DNA of 64,000 bases from Cocos nucifera (Eukaryota; Streptophyta; Magnoliopsida; Arecales; Arecaceae). The position numbers were made by a program, and so were the translations under genes. The notes below the pieces were generated by a model that ran no database searches, was not told the origin of the DNA, and saw only the letters and a program-made list of their open reading frames with translations. This document shows, one piece after another, positions 1-11,974 of the stretch. Position 1 is the stretch's first letter; each line of letters begins with the position of its first letter. The stretch is from assembly GCA_006176705.1 (NCBI GenBank), contig QRFJ01000295.1, positions 62,001-126,000 on the forward strand. Reading direction: 5' to 3'.

Positions 1-695
1 TGTTCACTGGTTGAGGCAGTGGGGCCTGGACCTTAAAACCAGGTCAATGGCTGAGCTACCATAAGATCAAAGATCTGAGGTGTTCTACTGGGGAAAAAGA
101 GACTTGCTTAGGGTAATATTGGTGGGAGGATCTGATCTGTAAAATTGCAGTCAACTGGCAGTTTAACTGGTAATCTTTGACCTAGCCATCAATATAGGTT
201 GCTGTCCAAGTTGGTTAAACTAGTGTCTTAAGTATTTTCGTGTCAAGGCTCAGGGTGGTTGTGCTGAGACCTTCATAAAGATGCAGCCTGGGTTACTGGA
301 TCATTCTTTGTGCTTCGACTCCTTTGGATTGTATAAGCATGTTGTCATTGATGCCCCCCAAAACATTCACCCAACCCCGTATACCCAAATCAAATAAGAA
401 TTTTTGCCAAAAAAAAAAAAAAAAGAAGATGACAATACTAGGAGTGGTGATTATTTCGTATTATTCTCATCTAACTAGTCTGGCTACCAAAAAAAGGTTG
501 AAATAGTTGCCAGTTTTTTGTTCTTTCATTATTGATGTGAGTTAATGGGTGGATCATTTCAAATCATGAAATTAAACAATGGTTTCGACATGTTCACCTC
601 AATGATCCTCTTTTTTCATATTGCATTTATCTGCTTGGTTGTATCTTCTTTGTTTGTGACATCCAGCCAAACTTTTAGTGTGCTTTCTGCTACAG
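1..695 (+). other. Intron sequence of the RWA gene
   Basis: No conserved coding segment is visible. The stretch ends in a pyrimidine-rich acceptor, with CAG at 693-695 directly before the first recognisable exon, so it is best read as the 3' part of an upstream RWA intron. It contains a 16-bp A run near 410. Confidence 0.55.
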
Positions 696-1801
696 GTTGA
701 GAGGTGGATGGAGAAACTTGAAGAAGCTGAAACAAGGACGAGAATATCAATCAAGACATGTGTTGTGACAGTTTCACTAGCGGTAACTTTCATAAATTAT
801 TATGCATTTGTGTTGCTCATGAGTTAATGCGTCCAACCTTTTACTTTTGGTCTCAACTCTCAAGTAAGTTGTCTTATCTAATTCAGATTGGATATCTATG
901 GTATGAGCATATTTACAAGCTGGACAAGATAACATACAACAAGTATCATCCTTATACATCTTGGATCCCAATAACGTATGCACCTCTCTGATGTATCATG
1001 CATTTTTAGATTGCTAACACTTGATGCTAGCTTCTGATGCATTTTTTTTTTTTGTCTGTACCGTTGTATATAGTGTCTACATCTGCTTGAGGAACTGCAC
1101 ACAACAGTTTCGGAGCTGCTCTCTGACCCTCTTCGCGTGAGTTACATTTGTCATGTTTCAATAAATTGTAACCATATTTGGACCAGCTCTTTGCAACCAC
1201 TACATTTTGGAAATTTGTCCTATGCATGTCCTTAATTAACCTTGCCATTAATTTATCAGGTGGCTTGGAAAGATAACATTAGAGACTTACATATCCCAGA
1301 TCCACATCTGGCTTAGGTATGCCCAGTTATCCTACTTTGTTGAACAATTCCGCAAAGTGCTTGAGCAAATCTATGTATGCTTTCTCATGGATTATCAACT
1401 GATTGTAAGCTTTTTCCTTCCTCGCTGGAAATTTGTTTTTGATTTTGCAGATCCGGAGTGCCTAACGGGCAACCTCGATATCTGTTGTCCCTCGTGCCAA
1501 ATTACCCATTGCTGAATTTCATGCTCACGACTGCCATATATGTAGCGGTCTGTGAATGATAATATGAAACATGGTGTAGGAAGTGGTAAATTCAAGTCGA
1601 GAATGAAAGAAAATGTGACCATGTCTTCTTATGCAGGTTTCACACAGAATATTTGAATTGACAAACACACTGAAGATGGCTTTTGTGCCAAGTAGAGACA
1701 ACAAGCGCCTTATGAATAACATGATTGCGGCGGTTGCTATTTCGGTCATCTTATATTCCTTGTCCTTTGTTTTCATAAACGTTCCAAATATGCTGGTATG
1801 A
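696..1801 (+). CDS. RWA: REDUCED WALL ACETYLATION (RWA) protein, C-terminal exons (partial)
   Basis: These are the last six exons of a CAS1-domain polysaccharide O-acetylation protein, a multi-pass Golgi membrane protein required for acetylation of cell-wall xylan and other polymers. I read exons at 696-782, 887-975, 1074-1136, 1260-1316, 1451-1547 and 1637-1801, all with GT/AG borders and phases that join without a break. The joined protein is about 184 residues and contains the family segments WYEHIYKLDKITYNKYHPYT, SWIPITVYICLR, LFAWLGKITLETYIS and RIFELTNTLK, then a hydrophobic tail ending in MLV and a TGA stop at 1799-1801. The introns are short, 89 to 134 nt. The N-terminal half lies left of the window; nothing in 1-695 reads as the preceding exon, so that stretch is probably intron. 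The family assignment is from remembered conserved sequence. Which RWA paralogue it is cannot be told. Confidence 0.88.
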
Positions 1802-4035
1802 TATCCTCGCTGTTGATATTTCTGGAAAAAAAAAAAAAAAAAAAAAAGGGTATCTCACCCTATTTTTGTCAAGTGCTCCTTGTCATTTGTTTACTTTTTT
1901 TTCTAATCACGTGCAGGTATGAGGATTTTATATTTAGATGGAGCCAACAACTTTGTCAGACGTGGCACGTGCAGATGAAATGGTACTTTCAATATCCTGT
2001 TAAAGTGGGGCGTCGGAACACGGTCTGGTAAAATATCGTATAAAGCAGCTAAATTCATCATGTTTTCATTCTCAATCTGGTGTATAGAAAAGTAGGTGCT
2101 GGATTTGACAGCCAAATGAGGTTATCCGTTCTGCGGGAGTACCCTTGTAGTCTCTCATATGGGTACTGCAATAAGTAGACACGGTTTAATTTGTAGAGCA
2201 TAGCTTAAAAATCCTCCGAGAATTGTGGTGGGATGGTTTAAAAGTTCTGTTGTATTGAATATGGTGAGCGTTTGAACGACTGGGGACGGGCGTTGTTATC
2301 TTATACGTCTCCAACGGCGTTCGCAAATGGCCTCTCCACTTTGTGATGCTTTTGCCTATGGTTTTAGGCTGCATGAAGATTTCAGCATTTGAGGAACGGG
2401 CGGTCCATCGAACTCGTGCACGCGCAAAGCTGGCAAGCATCCGGTCATGTTGGGTGGGTGCTAAAATTCGATAGGGTAATTTTCAGCCATCTAGAATCAT
2501 TTTCGAATCTGAATCTACATGGATATTTGATAGAAATTTGTATTTAAATAATACTTACGTGCATTCTTGTTATAATAAAAAATAAAATAAATTTGGATAT
2601 GAACAAATTTTTATTTAATTTATATCTAAATATTTAATTTTATTTGTAATTTATTAAATTTTTATACAGTATCAATTTTTTAAATAAATAAATGATTATA
2701 TCAATATATTATTATTTATTTTATTTTTTATTTAGTAATATTTTTAATTTTATTGTTTTAAAATTTAATTATTAAATTATATCCGTATTTGTTTTTATGC
2801 TTTCATCATCTAATTTGTATTTATTGGATAGGATTATCTGAATTTGATATTTTCAAATCCTTATGGACTTGATTTCATCAGCACCGTACACCCTTGAAAA
2901 CCTATTTTTAATACTTGGGGCTCCCAACTTTAAACTGGATTCTTGAGAAAGTGTATAAGATTGCTTCGGTTATCACATTAGGTGATCAGATTTTCAAGCA
3001 TGATAAATTATTGTCTTTGCGAAACAAGGAAACCAAAGTGATGCAACAATCATTAATTCCATCTCGGCTGCCGCACGCGTTTCTGTAATGATACAAGAAG
3101 ACGGTGCAAGAAGACCACCGTTCGATGGTAAATTGACAAACTAGGTAGTGAGTCATTAAGGCAGCCTCCTACCTTAAAATTAAACATTAAAATTTGAAAG
3201 ACCCCATACGTTTCACCTTCGTACAAATTATAGATCGACGAAATTATGATTTCTTAAAGTTAGTTCACTATCAGCAAGCTGCAATATGTGCAGCACGAGC
3301 TCTGCTATTTGACCCTCGTCCTATCTGCACCCGCGTTTGCAAATTGCAAATCCTTCCATGCTAAAAACAACCATGAAGTCCAGAGAGGAATAAGAGTGAC
3401 CTTTTTTCACGAAGAAAAAGAAGATCTTAAGGTGAACTCCACTAAACAAGAATTCATGTTTGCTGGAATACCAATCATGGCAGCAATTACAAGCTACAAA
3501 GTCTTCTTGTATCGGCCTTGCTCACCCTCTTTCTAATCATTTTGCCCGTCAGTCATGCCCAAACAAAATATTATCAAAGAACCAATTGAAAAATAGTAAA
3601 TCAGACAAATTTCTATCCATAAACTTTCAAAATTTAAACATGCTAAACGATGGCTACAATGGTCAATTAGATATAATTCGAGCTATGCTTGATTTTTTTT
3701 TTTCCTTTCGATGAGTGGATCAGTCATTGCTTCTCTTAAAAGCATACCATCGGTTAAGTACCTGATACCAATTTGGACAAAACATAAGAAAAATATGAGA
3801 TTGATGGACCTGACAATGATATGGCCACAGAACGGGGGGGGGAAAAAGAATCATAACAACGAAAACGTTCAGAAAATAACGAAGGATTTGGATCATTGTT
3901 TTTGATGATGTACCAAGGTCAGTAGAAGCTTTACTTCAGAATAGTTTTATGGCTACCGCAGTCTTAAGAAGTGATGTCGTACCTAACTTCTTCACCAATG
4001 GCATCCATCTTGACAACTCAACAGGAAATAAAAAT
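1802..4035. other. RWA 3' flank and AT-rich intergenic DNA
   Basis: The first few hundred bases after the RWA stop are probably 3' UTR and include an A run at about 1826-1846. From about 2510 to 2780 the sequence is extremely AT-rich. I see no convincing gene between 2450 and 4035; the short open frames here have no recognisable motif. Confidence 0.5.
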
Positions 4036-4509
4036 GAGTACTATACTAATCTAATGCAAATATAAAATATTTTTATACAAAATGATGTATATTCAAACTT
4101 ATTTATCAAACAAATGCAATGGTTAAAAACACCATTTGGAATGATGTTTAAAATACCATTTCAAATGACGTTTTCTCCCCAATCAACCCATCCAGCCTAC
4201 GAGGAATCCAAAAATTTAAAAAAAAAAGCCGTTTTGAAAGCGCCATTCTAAATGATGCTTCTAAAAGCACCATTTGCAATGATGCTTTTAAGTCTGTCTC
4301 GACGAAAACCAAGCATGCCACGCCTCTTTTTTCTCAACTAAGTTGTTAATCAATTTTTGACTTCAAAAAAAATCTAAAATTTACTCCAAATGATTCAAAA
4401 TCTTTTCTAATATTCACGAGGATAGAATAATGAGAGATAAAAAAAAAAATATAACGAGTTTTAGAGGTATTTGAAGATGTTTGGATAAAAAAATCACAAA
4501 AACTTGATA

Positions 4510-4514
4510 GATAT
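4510..4514. repeat. Target-site duplication (left), GATAT
   Basis: GATAT lies directly before the TGTTGG end of the left LTR and is repeated exactly at 16402-16406, directly after the ACA end of the right LTR. A 5-bp duplication is what Ty3/Gypsy integrases make. The same spot in the right palindrome arm is uninterrupted. Confidence 0.92.
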
Positions 4515-5504
4515 TGTTGGTGCAGAATCTGATTGTCGTCGAATTCAGCTGGAGTGGAGGAGGACGAGGTCGCTGTCGGTAACCTACAAATAAAATTCCG
4601 TCCGAAGTCGGTGGGGGTGGCTCCGGCAGGATCCTCCGACGATCAAATCAGCTCTTCTGACCAACAGAAATGGAATGCTCAGCAATGAGAAGTAAGCTTA
4701 GTGTTTTAAAAGAGAGGAGAACTTAGAGCTTAGAGAAAACGTATCTGAAGGATCCTTTTTATAGGCGGAGCTCGTAGCGAGTTGATGATGATGGCTGCAG
4801 CTATCAGATAGCGGGCCGCTCGAGGTCCGACGGAGTCAGTCCCGGGGGAAGACGCCGTCTGCAGTGCCGCCTGCAACAGATTAATGGTGACAGCCATCGT
4901 CGCCTAGTAGCGAGTCACTATCGCCTACAGCGCCTACAGCAGACTGATGGTGATGGCCGCAGCCGTCCAATACTGAACCACTCAGAGCCGAATGGAGGGT
5001 TGAAGAGCTTTGACGTGTACCCATTTCGGAAGAGTTCAGACTCCCGAAGAAAATATGGCTGGAGAGGATCGTCCGGGAGGAACACTAGTTGAAGAAGCCC
5101 GAAAGGAGTTCGGCTTCCGTAGGCATCCGACCGGAGGGATCCAGGAGCCCGACCGAAGGTGTCTGGGAGGAGTTCGGCTCTTGAAGAAATCCGACCGAGC
5201 GGATGTCTGGGAGGAGTTCGATTCTTGAAGAAGTCCGATCGAAAGGGGATGTCTGAGAGGCATCCGACTGGAGTTCGGTTGCTGAGAAGTTCGACCGCTG
5301 AGGAGCTCGGCCTTTAAAGAGTTCGGCCGCTGAGGAGCTCGACCTTTAAAGAGTTTGACCGCTGAAGAAGCTCAGCCTCTAAAGAGTTCGACCGGCTGAA
5401 AGAGTTCAGCTAAGGCTCGTCCGCTGAAGCCCTTCCGTGACTACCGATTGCACTAGGCTGAGCATCAGATTGGACTTCGATGGGAGCAGAATTTATCCCC
5501 AACA
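4515..5504 (-). repeat. 3' LTR of the Gypsy element
   Basis: Starts TGTTGGTGCAG and ends CCCCAACA on the plus strand, giving TG...CA borders. It lies next to the polypurine tract at 5505-5521, which makes it the 3' LTR of a minus-strand element. It is about 180 bp shorter than the other LTR, mainly in the GTTCGACCG-type short-repeat section. Confidence 0.9.
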
Positions 5505-5521
5505 ATAGACCCACCACTCCC
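5505..5521 (-). other. Polypurine tract beside the 3' LTR
   Basis: The minus strand reads GGGAGTGGTGGGTCTAT immediately upstream of the 3' LTR. It would prime plus-strand DNA synthesis. Its purine run is interrupted by T residues compared with the copy at 7174-7189. Confidence 0.75.
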
Positions 5522-5593
5522 GAGTTTGAAATTTGAAGAAAGAGAGTACCAAAATAGACGACTGCCGAAATTTTTTTCCGGGCTCTACACCTG

Positions 5594-6351
5594 TTGAAGT
5601 TGAAACTTGGGGAGATCTCTTCTTCAACCGAGGTTGAAGTTGATCTCGTCTCCAGTGGTCGAGATCGGAGGTTGAGCTCCTCGAGGGCGATATTATCTCC
5701 TGCAACCGAGGTTGGCTCGGGAGAGATCTTACCTCCTGCAGCCGGAGTTCATACGGACGCTCGGGGGAGATTTTATCTCCTGCAACCGAGGTTGGTCCGA
5801 TCGCTCGAGGGAGATCTCATCTCCTACAGTCGAGGTTGGCCCGGTTGCTCGGAGGAGATCTTATCTCTTACAATCGAGGTTGGTCCGGACCCTCAAGGAA
5901 GATCTTATCTCCTGCGGCCGAGGTTAATACGGATACTCGGAGGAGATCTTATCTCCTACGGTCGAGGTTGGCCCGGTCGCTCGGAGGAGATCTTATCTCC
6001 TACGGCTAAGGTTGCCTCAAGGGAGACCTTATCTCCTGCAGCCGAGATTCGCTCGAAAAAGATCTTATCTCCTACAGCCGAGATTAACACGGACGCTCGG
6101 AGGAGATCTTATCTCCTGCAGCCGAGGCTGCCTCGGAAAAAATCTTATCCCCTATAGTCGAGGTTAATACGGACGCTCGGGGAAGATCTTATCTCCTGTA
6201 GCCGAGGTTGGCCCGATCGCTCGAGGGAGATCTTATCTCCTACAGCTAAGGTTAGCTCGGTCGCTCGGAGGAAATCTTATCTCCTACAGTCGAGGTTGGT
6301 CCGGACCCTCAGAGGAGATCTTATCTCCTACGATCGAGGTTGGCTCGGGGG
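5594..6351 (-). repeat. Second, shorter tandem array of the same family
   Basis: About 16 units with the same core as the array at 7260-9510, next to the 3' LTR. The lead-in (5505-5690) matches the lead-in of the other array (7174-7350), so this is a second copy of the LTR-proximal module and not an extension of the first array. It ends abruptly inside a unit at about 6351, joined to LTR sequence. Confidence 0.93.
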
Positions 6352-7173
6352 AGCTTAGAGCTTAGAGAAAACGTATCTAGAGGATCATTTTTATAGATGG
6401 AGCTCGTAGTGGGTTGATGATGATGGCTGCAGCTGTCAGGTAGCGGATCATTCGAGGTCCGACGGAGTCAATTCCGAGAGAAGGCGCCGTCTGCAGTGCT
6501 GCCTGCAACAGATTGATGGTGACAGCCATCACCGCCTAGTAGCGAGTCACTGTCGCCTGCAGTGGACTGATGGTGACGACCGCAGCCGTCCGATACTGAG
6601 CCACTCGGAGCCGAATGGAGGGTTGAAGAGCTTTGACGTGTACCCATTTCGGAGGAGTTCAGACTTTCAAAGAGAATATGGCTGCAGAGGATCGCCCGAG
6701 AGGAACACTAGCTGAAGGAGCCCAGAAGGAGTTTGGCTCCCATAGGCGTCCGTCTGAAGGAGGAATCCAAAAGCCCGACCGAAGGAGTCCGGCTCTTGAA
6801 GAAATCCGACCAAGGAGATGTCTGGAAGGAGTCTGACTCCTTAAGAAGTCCGATTGAGGGGATGTTTGGGAGGAGTCCGGCTCCTGAAGAAGTCTGACCG
6901 AAAGGGGATGTCTGGGAGGCGTCCGACTGAAGTTCAGCTGCTGAGGAGTTCGACTGCTGAGGAATTCGACCGAGGCACGATTGCTGAGGAGTTCGACCGA
7001 AGGAGCTCGATCTTTAAAGAGTTTGGCCGACTGAAAGAGTTCAGCCTCTGAGGAGTTCGACCGATTGAAGGAGTTCGGCTAAGGCTCGCCCGCTGAAGCC
7101 CTTCCGTGACTATCGATTGCACTAAGTTGAGCATTAGACTGAACTTCAGCGGGAGCGGAGTTTATCCCCAACA
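6352..7173 (-). repeat. Truncated internal LTR copy
   Basis: Aligns with the 3' LTR from about 4721 to 5504 (shared landmarks: CTTAGAGCTTAGAG, the TATA region, GACGTGTACCCATTTCGGA, and the CCCCAACA end at 7166-7173). It lacks about the first 200 bp of the plus-strand LTR. It is followed by a well-preserved polypurine tract. Confidence 0.9.
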
Positions 7174-7189
7174 ATAGTCCCCCACTTCT
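7174..7189 (-). other. Polypurine tract beside the internal LTR
   Basis: The minus strand reads GAAGTGGGGGACTAT directly before the LTR end. This purine-rich primer form is better preserved than the one beside the complete left LTR at 5505-5521. Confidence 0.75.
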
Positions 7190-7259
7190 GAGTTTGAAAT
7201 TTGAAGGGAGTACCAAAACAGGCGATTGCAGAAGTCCTTTTTCGGGCTCTGCACCTGTT

Positions 7260-9510
7260 GAAGTTGAAGCTCGAGGAGATCTCTTCTTCAGCCGAGGTTG
7301 AAGTTGATCTCGTTTCCGATGGTCTAGATCGGAGGTTGAGCTCCTCGGGGATGATATTATCTCCTGCAGCCGAGATTGGCTCGGGAGAGATCTTACCTCC
7401 TACAGTTGGAGTTCATACGGGCGATCGAAGGAGATTTTATCTCCTACAACCGAGGTTGGTCCGATCGCTCGAGGAAGATCTCATCTCCTGCAGTCGAGGT
7501 TGGCCCGATCGCTCGAGGAAGATCTTATCTCTTACAGTCGAGGTGGTCCGGACCCTCAGAGGAGATCTTATCTCCTGCGGTCGGGGTTAGCTCGGGGGAG
7601 ATCTTATCTCCGCGGCCGAGGTTGTCTCGGGGGAGATCTTATTCCTACAGCCGAGGTTAATACGAACGCTCGGAGGAGATCTTATCTCCTGCGGTCGAGG
7701 TTGCCTCGGGGGAGACCTTATCTCTTACAGCCGAGATTCGCTCGGGGGAGATCTTATCTCCTACAGTCGAGGCTGCCTCGGAGGGAGATCTTATCTCCTA
7801 CAGCCAAGGTTAATACGGACGCTCGGGGGAGATCTTATCTCCTATGGCCGAGGTTGACGCGGACGCTCGGAAAAGATCTTATCTCCTGTAGTCGAGGTTC
7901 GTCCGATCGCTCGGAGGAGATCTTATCTTCTACAGCCAAGGTTGGTCCGGACCCTTGGAAAAGATCTTATCTCCTGCGGTCGAGGTTGGCTTGGTGGTGA
8001 TCTTATCTCCTACGGTTGAGGTTGCCTCGGGAGAGATCTTTATCTCTTGTAGCTTGAGGTTAATTTACGGACGCTCGGGGGAGATCTTATCTCCTGTGGC
8101 CGAGGTTGGCCCGATCGCTGGGGGAAGATCTTATCTCCTATGGCCGAGGTTGCCTCAGGGGAGATCTTATCTCTTGCAGCCGAGGTTCGCTCAGGGAAGA
8201 TCTTATCTCCTGCGATCGGGGTTAATACGGGCGCTCGGGAGAGATCTTATCTCCTACGGTCGAGGTTGACGCGGGCGCTCGGAGGAGATCTTATCTCCTT
8301 CAGCCGAGGTTGGTCCGGTCGCTTGGAGGAGAATCTTATCTCCTGCAGTCGAGGTTGGTCCGGACCCTTAGGAAAGATCTTATATCCTGCGGTCGAGGTT
8401 GGCTCGGAGGAGATCTTATATCCTGCGGTCGAGGTTGCCTCGGGAGAGATCTTATCTCCTGCAACCGAAGTTAATACAGATGCTCAGGGGAGATCTTATC
8501 TCCTGTGACCGAGGTTGGCCCGATCTCTCGGGAAGATTCTTATCTCCTATGGTCGAGGTTGCCTCGGAGGAGATCTTATCTCCTGCAGCCGAGTTAATAC
8601 GGGCGCTCGGGGGAGATCTTATCTCCTGCAGCCAAGGTTGCCTCGGGAGAGATCTTATCTCCTGCGGCCGAGGTTAATACGGACGTTTGGGGAGAGATCT
8701 TATCTCCTGCGGCCGAGGTTGGCCCGGTTGCTCGGAGGAGATCTTATCTCCTACGGTCGAGGTTGCCTCGAGAAAGATCTTATCTCCTATAGCCAAGATT
8801 CGCTCGGAGGAGATCTTATCTCCTGTGGCCGAGATTGCCTCAGAAGATATCTTATCTCCTACGGTCGAGGTTAACACGGACGCTTGGAGGAGATCTTATT
8901 TCCTGCAACCGAGGCTGCCTCGGAGGAGATCTTACTTATCTCCTATAGTCGAGGTTAATAAGGACGCTTGGAGGAGATCTTATCTCTTGCGATCGAGGTT
9001 AACGTGGACGCTCGGAGGAGATCTTATCTCCTACAGTCAAGATTGATCCGGACCCTCAGGGAAGATCTTATCTCTTGCGGTCGAGGTTGGCTCGGAGGAG
9101 ATCTTTATCTCCTGCGACCGAGGTTGCCTTGGAGGAGATTTTATCTCCTGCAGCCGAGGTTAATATGGACGCTCGGGGGAGATTTTATCTCTTGCGGCCG
9201 AGGTTGGCCCGATCGTTAAGGGGAGATCTTATCTCCTATGGCCGAGGTTACCTCGGAGAAAATCTTATCTCTTGCAGCCGAGGTTCGTTCGAGGGAGATC
9301 TTATCTCCCACGGCCGAGGTTAATATGGGTGCTCGGAGGAGATCTTATCTCCTGTAGCCAAGGTTGGTCCGGACCTTCGGTGGAGATGTTATCTCCTGCA
9401 GTCGAGGTTGGTCCGATCGCTCGGAGGAGATCTTATCTCCTGCAGCCGAGGTTGGCCCGGTCGCTCGGGAGAGATCTTATCTCCTGCAGTCGAGGTTGAA
9501 GGTTGAACTC
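7260..9510 (-). repeat. Large tandem array in the retrotransposon 3' region
   Basis: About 50 imperfect units of roughly 35-44 bp between integrase and the truncated LTR. The constant core is GGAGATCTTATCTCC followed by TGCAGCCGAGGTT or a close variant. The variable tail falls into a few classes, for example TGGCCCGGTCGCTCGG, TAATACGGACGCTCGG, TGCCTCGG and TCGCTCGG. Frames stay open through the array on the plus strand, but these are a by-product of the repeats and lie antisense to the element. Arrays here are known in Tat-lineage retrotransposons and can seed satellite DNA. Confidence 0.93.
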
Positions 9511-9720
9511 CTTAGATCCCTGCTGGCGAAGACCTCGAAGCTCGATCTCTGACTCTGCTCATGTTTAGGACGGGGTTCTCTTTTTATTTTCAATGCGGCC
9601 ACTTTCGGTCGTTTCTTTTCTATCGTCACGTAATTCTTGCACCAGGAAATAATAATGTTGAAATGAAGCAATTTTATTGAAGGAAGATTACTGATGATAC
9701 ATCCTCAGATTTTTTGAATT

Positions 9721-10910
9721 TTAAGGTCGTAGAAGCATTATCCCTCCGAGCTCTTTCAGACGATAAGTACCGAACCGAATGACCTCCACCACTTCATACG
9801 AGCCTTCCCAATTAGAGACGAGCTTTTCCTGGCTCTGAGGCTGAGAGACAACGACTCGCCGAAGCACTAAGTCCCCCACTCTGAATGTCTTGCTTCTAAC
9901 TCTGGAGTTGTAGTACTGAGTCACCTTCCGTCTATAGGCTGCCATCCGGATGCGGGCTTTCTTTCTTTTTTCTTCCAGCAGATCGAGGTTAACTCTGAGA
10001 TCCTGTGGGTTGTGCTGCTCGTTGAAGCCCACAACTCGTGCAAACGAAAGCTTAAATTCGATCGGGATAACCGCCTCCGTGCCGAAGGCCAAAGCGAATG
10101 GTATTTCTCCGATCGGCATCCTTTGTGTAGTTCGGTATGCCCAAAGGACGTGGTAGAGTTCGTCCACCCAGACCCCCTTTGCCATGTCGAGCGTTGTCTT
10201 GATGTCTTGCAGCAGGATTCAGTTGGTCACCTCAGCTTCCCCATTAGCCTGTGGGTAAGCCACCAATGTGAAGCAGTGAAAGATGTTTAGTCCTTCGCAG
10301 AACTCGATGAACCTCGCCCCAGCAAACTGTCGCCCATTATCAGTTATAAGGGTTCGAGGCAGACCGAACCGATAGACTAGTGACTTCCAGACGAAGTCCT
10401 GCACCTTGGCCTCGGTAATCTTCGCTAGTGATTTAGCTTCGACCTACTTGATGAAATAGTCGATCGTGATCAGGAAGAACTTCCGCTGCCCAGACACCGT
10501 CGAGAAGGGGCCAAGTATGTCCATTTTCCATTATGCAAATGGCCAAGATGCGCTTAGCGGAGCAAGCTCAGATGCCGACTGCCTTTGTACGCTGGCATTC
10601 TTCTGACAGTGGTCGCACTTCTTCACATACTCCACAAAATTGTGAAACAAGGTCGGCCAATAGTACCCTTATCAAAGTAGTTTTTGCGACAGGGATCTGA
10701 CTCCTACGTGACTTCCGTAGAGTCCTTCGTGCACCTCCCATAATGCGAAGTTAGCCTCTGAAGGTCGAAGACATCTTAGCAGCGGAAGGGAGTATGACCT
10801 CTTATACAACCTGCCTTCATGTAAAATATAGCGGAAGGCCTGATTCCTGAGTTTCCAAGCTTCTTTCGGATCATGAGGAAGGACCCCCTCCTTGAGGTAG
10901 GCGACCAACA
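9721..10910 (-). pseudogene. Integrase
   Basis: Minus-strand integrase in several broken frames. It has a zinc-binding N-terminal part with HEGLYGSHVG, then core pieces DILGPFSTVSGQRKFF, LPRTLITDNGRQF and YPQANGEAEVTN that carry the D, D and E residues of the D,D-35-E triad. It ends with the C-terminal LWAYRTTQRMPIGEIPFALAFG and a GDLVLRRV segment. Frameshifts near 10670, 10405 and 10215 and stops break it. Confidence 0.88.
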
Positions 10911-10950
10911 GATTGATTCAGCTTGGCTCGAATTTCGTTTGCAGAACGAC

Positions 10951-11400
10951 CTAAGATTCCTCTGGGGTTGGGCACTTCAAAGTCTCCAAAAATACTTCTT
11001 TGGACAGTTCGGCTGGGGCTGAAGTGGCCAACTTGGAGAGAAGATCGGCTCTTGCATTTTTCGCCCTCGAAATTTGTTGAATGCCAAAACTGTCGAAGGC
11101 CGAAGTCAAATCCCTCACTTTCCCAAGGTATCTCACCTTGCTTTCCTCCCACGCTTCGTAGTTGTCGTTAACTTGGCCGACCACCAGCTGAGAATTGCTG
11201 TAGACTTGAAGCCGATCTACTTTTAATTTCTTTGCTATTTTTAATCCGACGATCAGCGCTTCATATTCGGCCCTATTGTTGGTCGTGGAGAACTCGAAGC
11301 GTAGTGCATACTCGACGACGACTCCCTCGAGGTTGACTAAGACCAGCCCCGCATCAGCTCCAGCGGAGTTGGACGAACCATCCACGTGCAGAACTCAGGA
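10951..11400 (-). pseudogene. Second (archaeal-type) RNase H domain
   Basis: An open minus-strand frame starting in VDGSSNSAGADAGLVL, with FSTTNNRAEYEALIVGL and the downstream YSNSQLVVGQVN and ISRAKNARADLLSKLA. Aspartate, glutamate (AEYEAL) and C-terminal aspartate (NARAD) positions match the RNase H catalytic set, but the usual YSDSQL aspartate reads YSNSQL. An extra RNase H located here is diagnostic of the Tat lineage. Confidence 0.85.
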
Positions 11401-11960
11401 GCCTTCGGAGAGGTCGGCACTTTCCTCGGAGAGGTTCGGCTGTGATAGCAAGGCGTCGGTCTCGTTCTGTTCAAGCTCGGCTTCGACTGGAATGGTGCAT
11501 TCTAACACAAAATCTACAAGTATTTGAGCCTTGATCGATGGCCGAGGTCGGTAGTTGATGTCGAACTCTATGAGCTCGATTGCCCATTTTACGATTCTCT
11601 CAGAAGTATCCACTTGGTGAAGGACTGCTTTTATTGGTTGGTCCGTGAGGACCGTTATGATGTGCTCCTGAAAATAAGATCGGAACCTCCTGGCAGCAAT
11701 TAGAAGAGAGTAAGTTTTTCTAACCTAGAGTACCTGATCTCCGCATCCCTCAGAATTCGGCTCACGTAGTAAACCGATCACTGCATCTTCGCTTCTTTCT
11801 TGACCAGGACTATCGCTAGGGCCACCGGGGAGACAGCTAGGTATAGGAATAATTCCTCTCCGGATTCGGGCTTTGCCAGCAGTGGGGGTGAGCCGAGATA
11901 GTTTTTAAGCTCCTTAAATGCCTATTAGCACTCCATCATCCAGCAGAAGTTCTTTGATTG
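11395..11960 (-). pseudogene. RNase H domain and linker
   Basis: A minus-strand remnant after reverse transcriptase. Segments such as YYVSRILRDAEIRYS, VLTDQPIKAVLH and the linker DINYRPRPSIKAQILVDF are recognisable as the RNase H and connection region of Gypsy pol. There are in-frame stops in the first half. It would degrade RNA in the RNA:DNA hybrid. Confidence 0.72.
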
Positions 11961-11974
11961 CCTGAGAACTTAGA

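Noticed and set aside
5594..9552. Long plus-strand open frames rich in SYLLQPRL, GDLISCSRG and EILSPAAEV repeats
   Set aside because: They come from the tandem DNA array having no stops in several frames. All three frames give repeats, and they are antisense to the retrotransposon.
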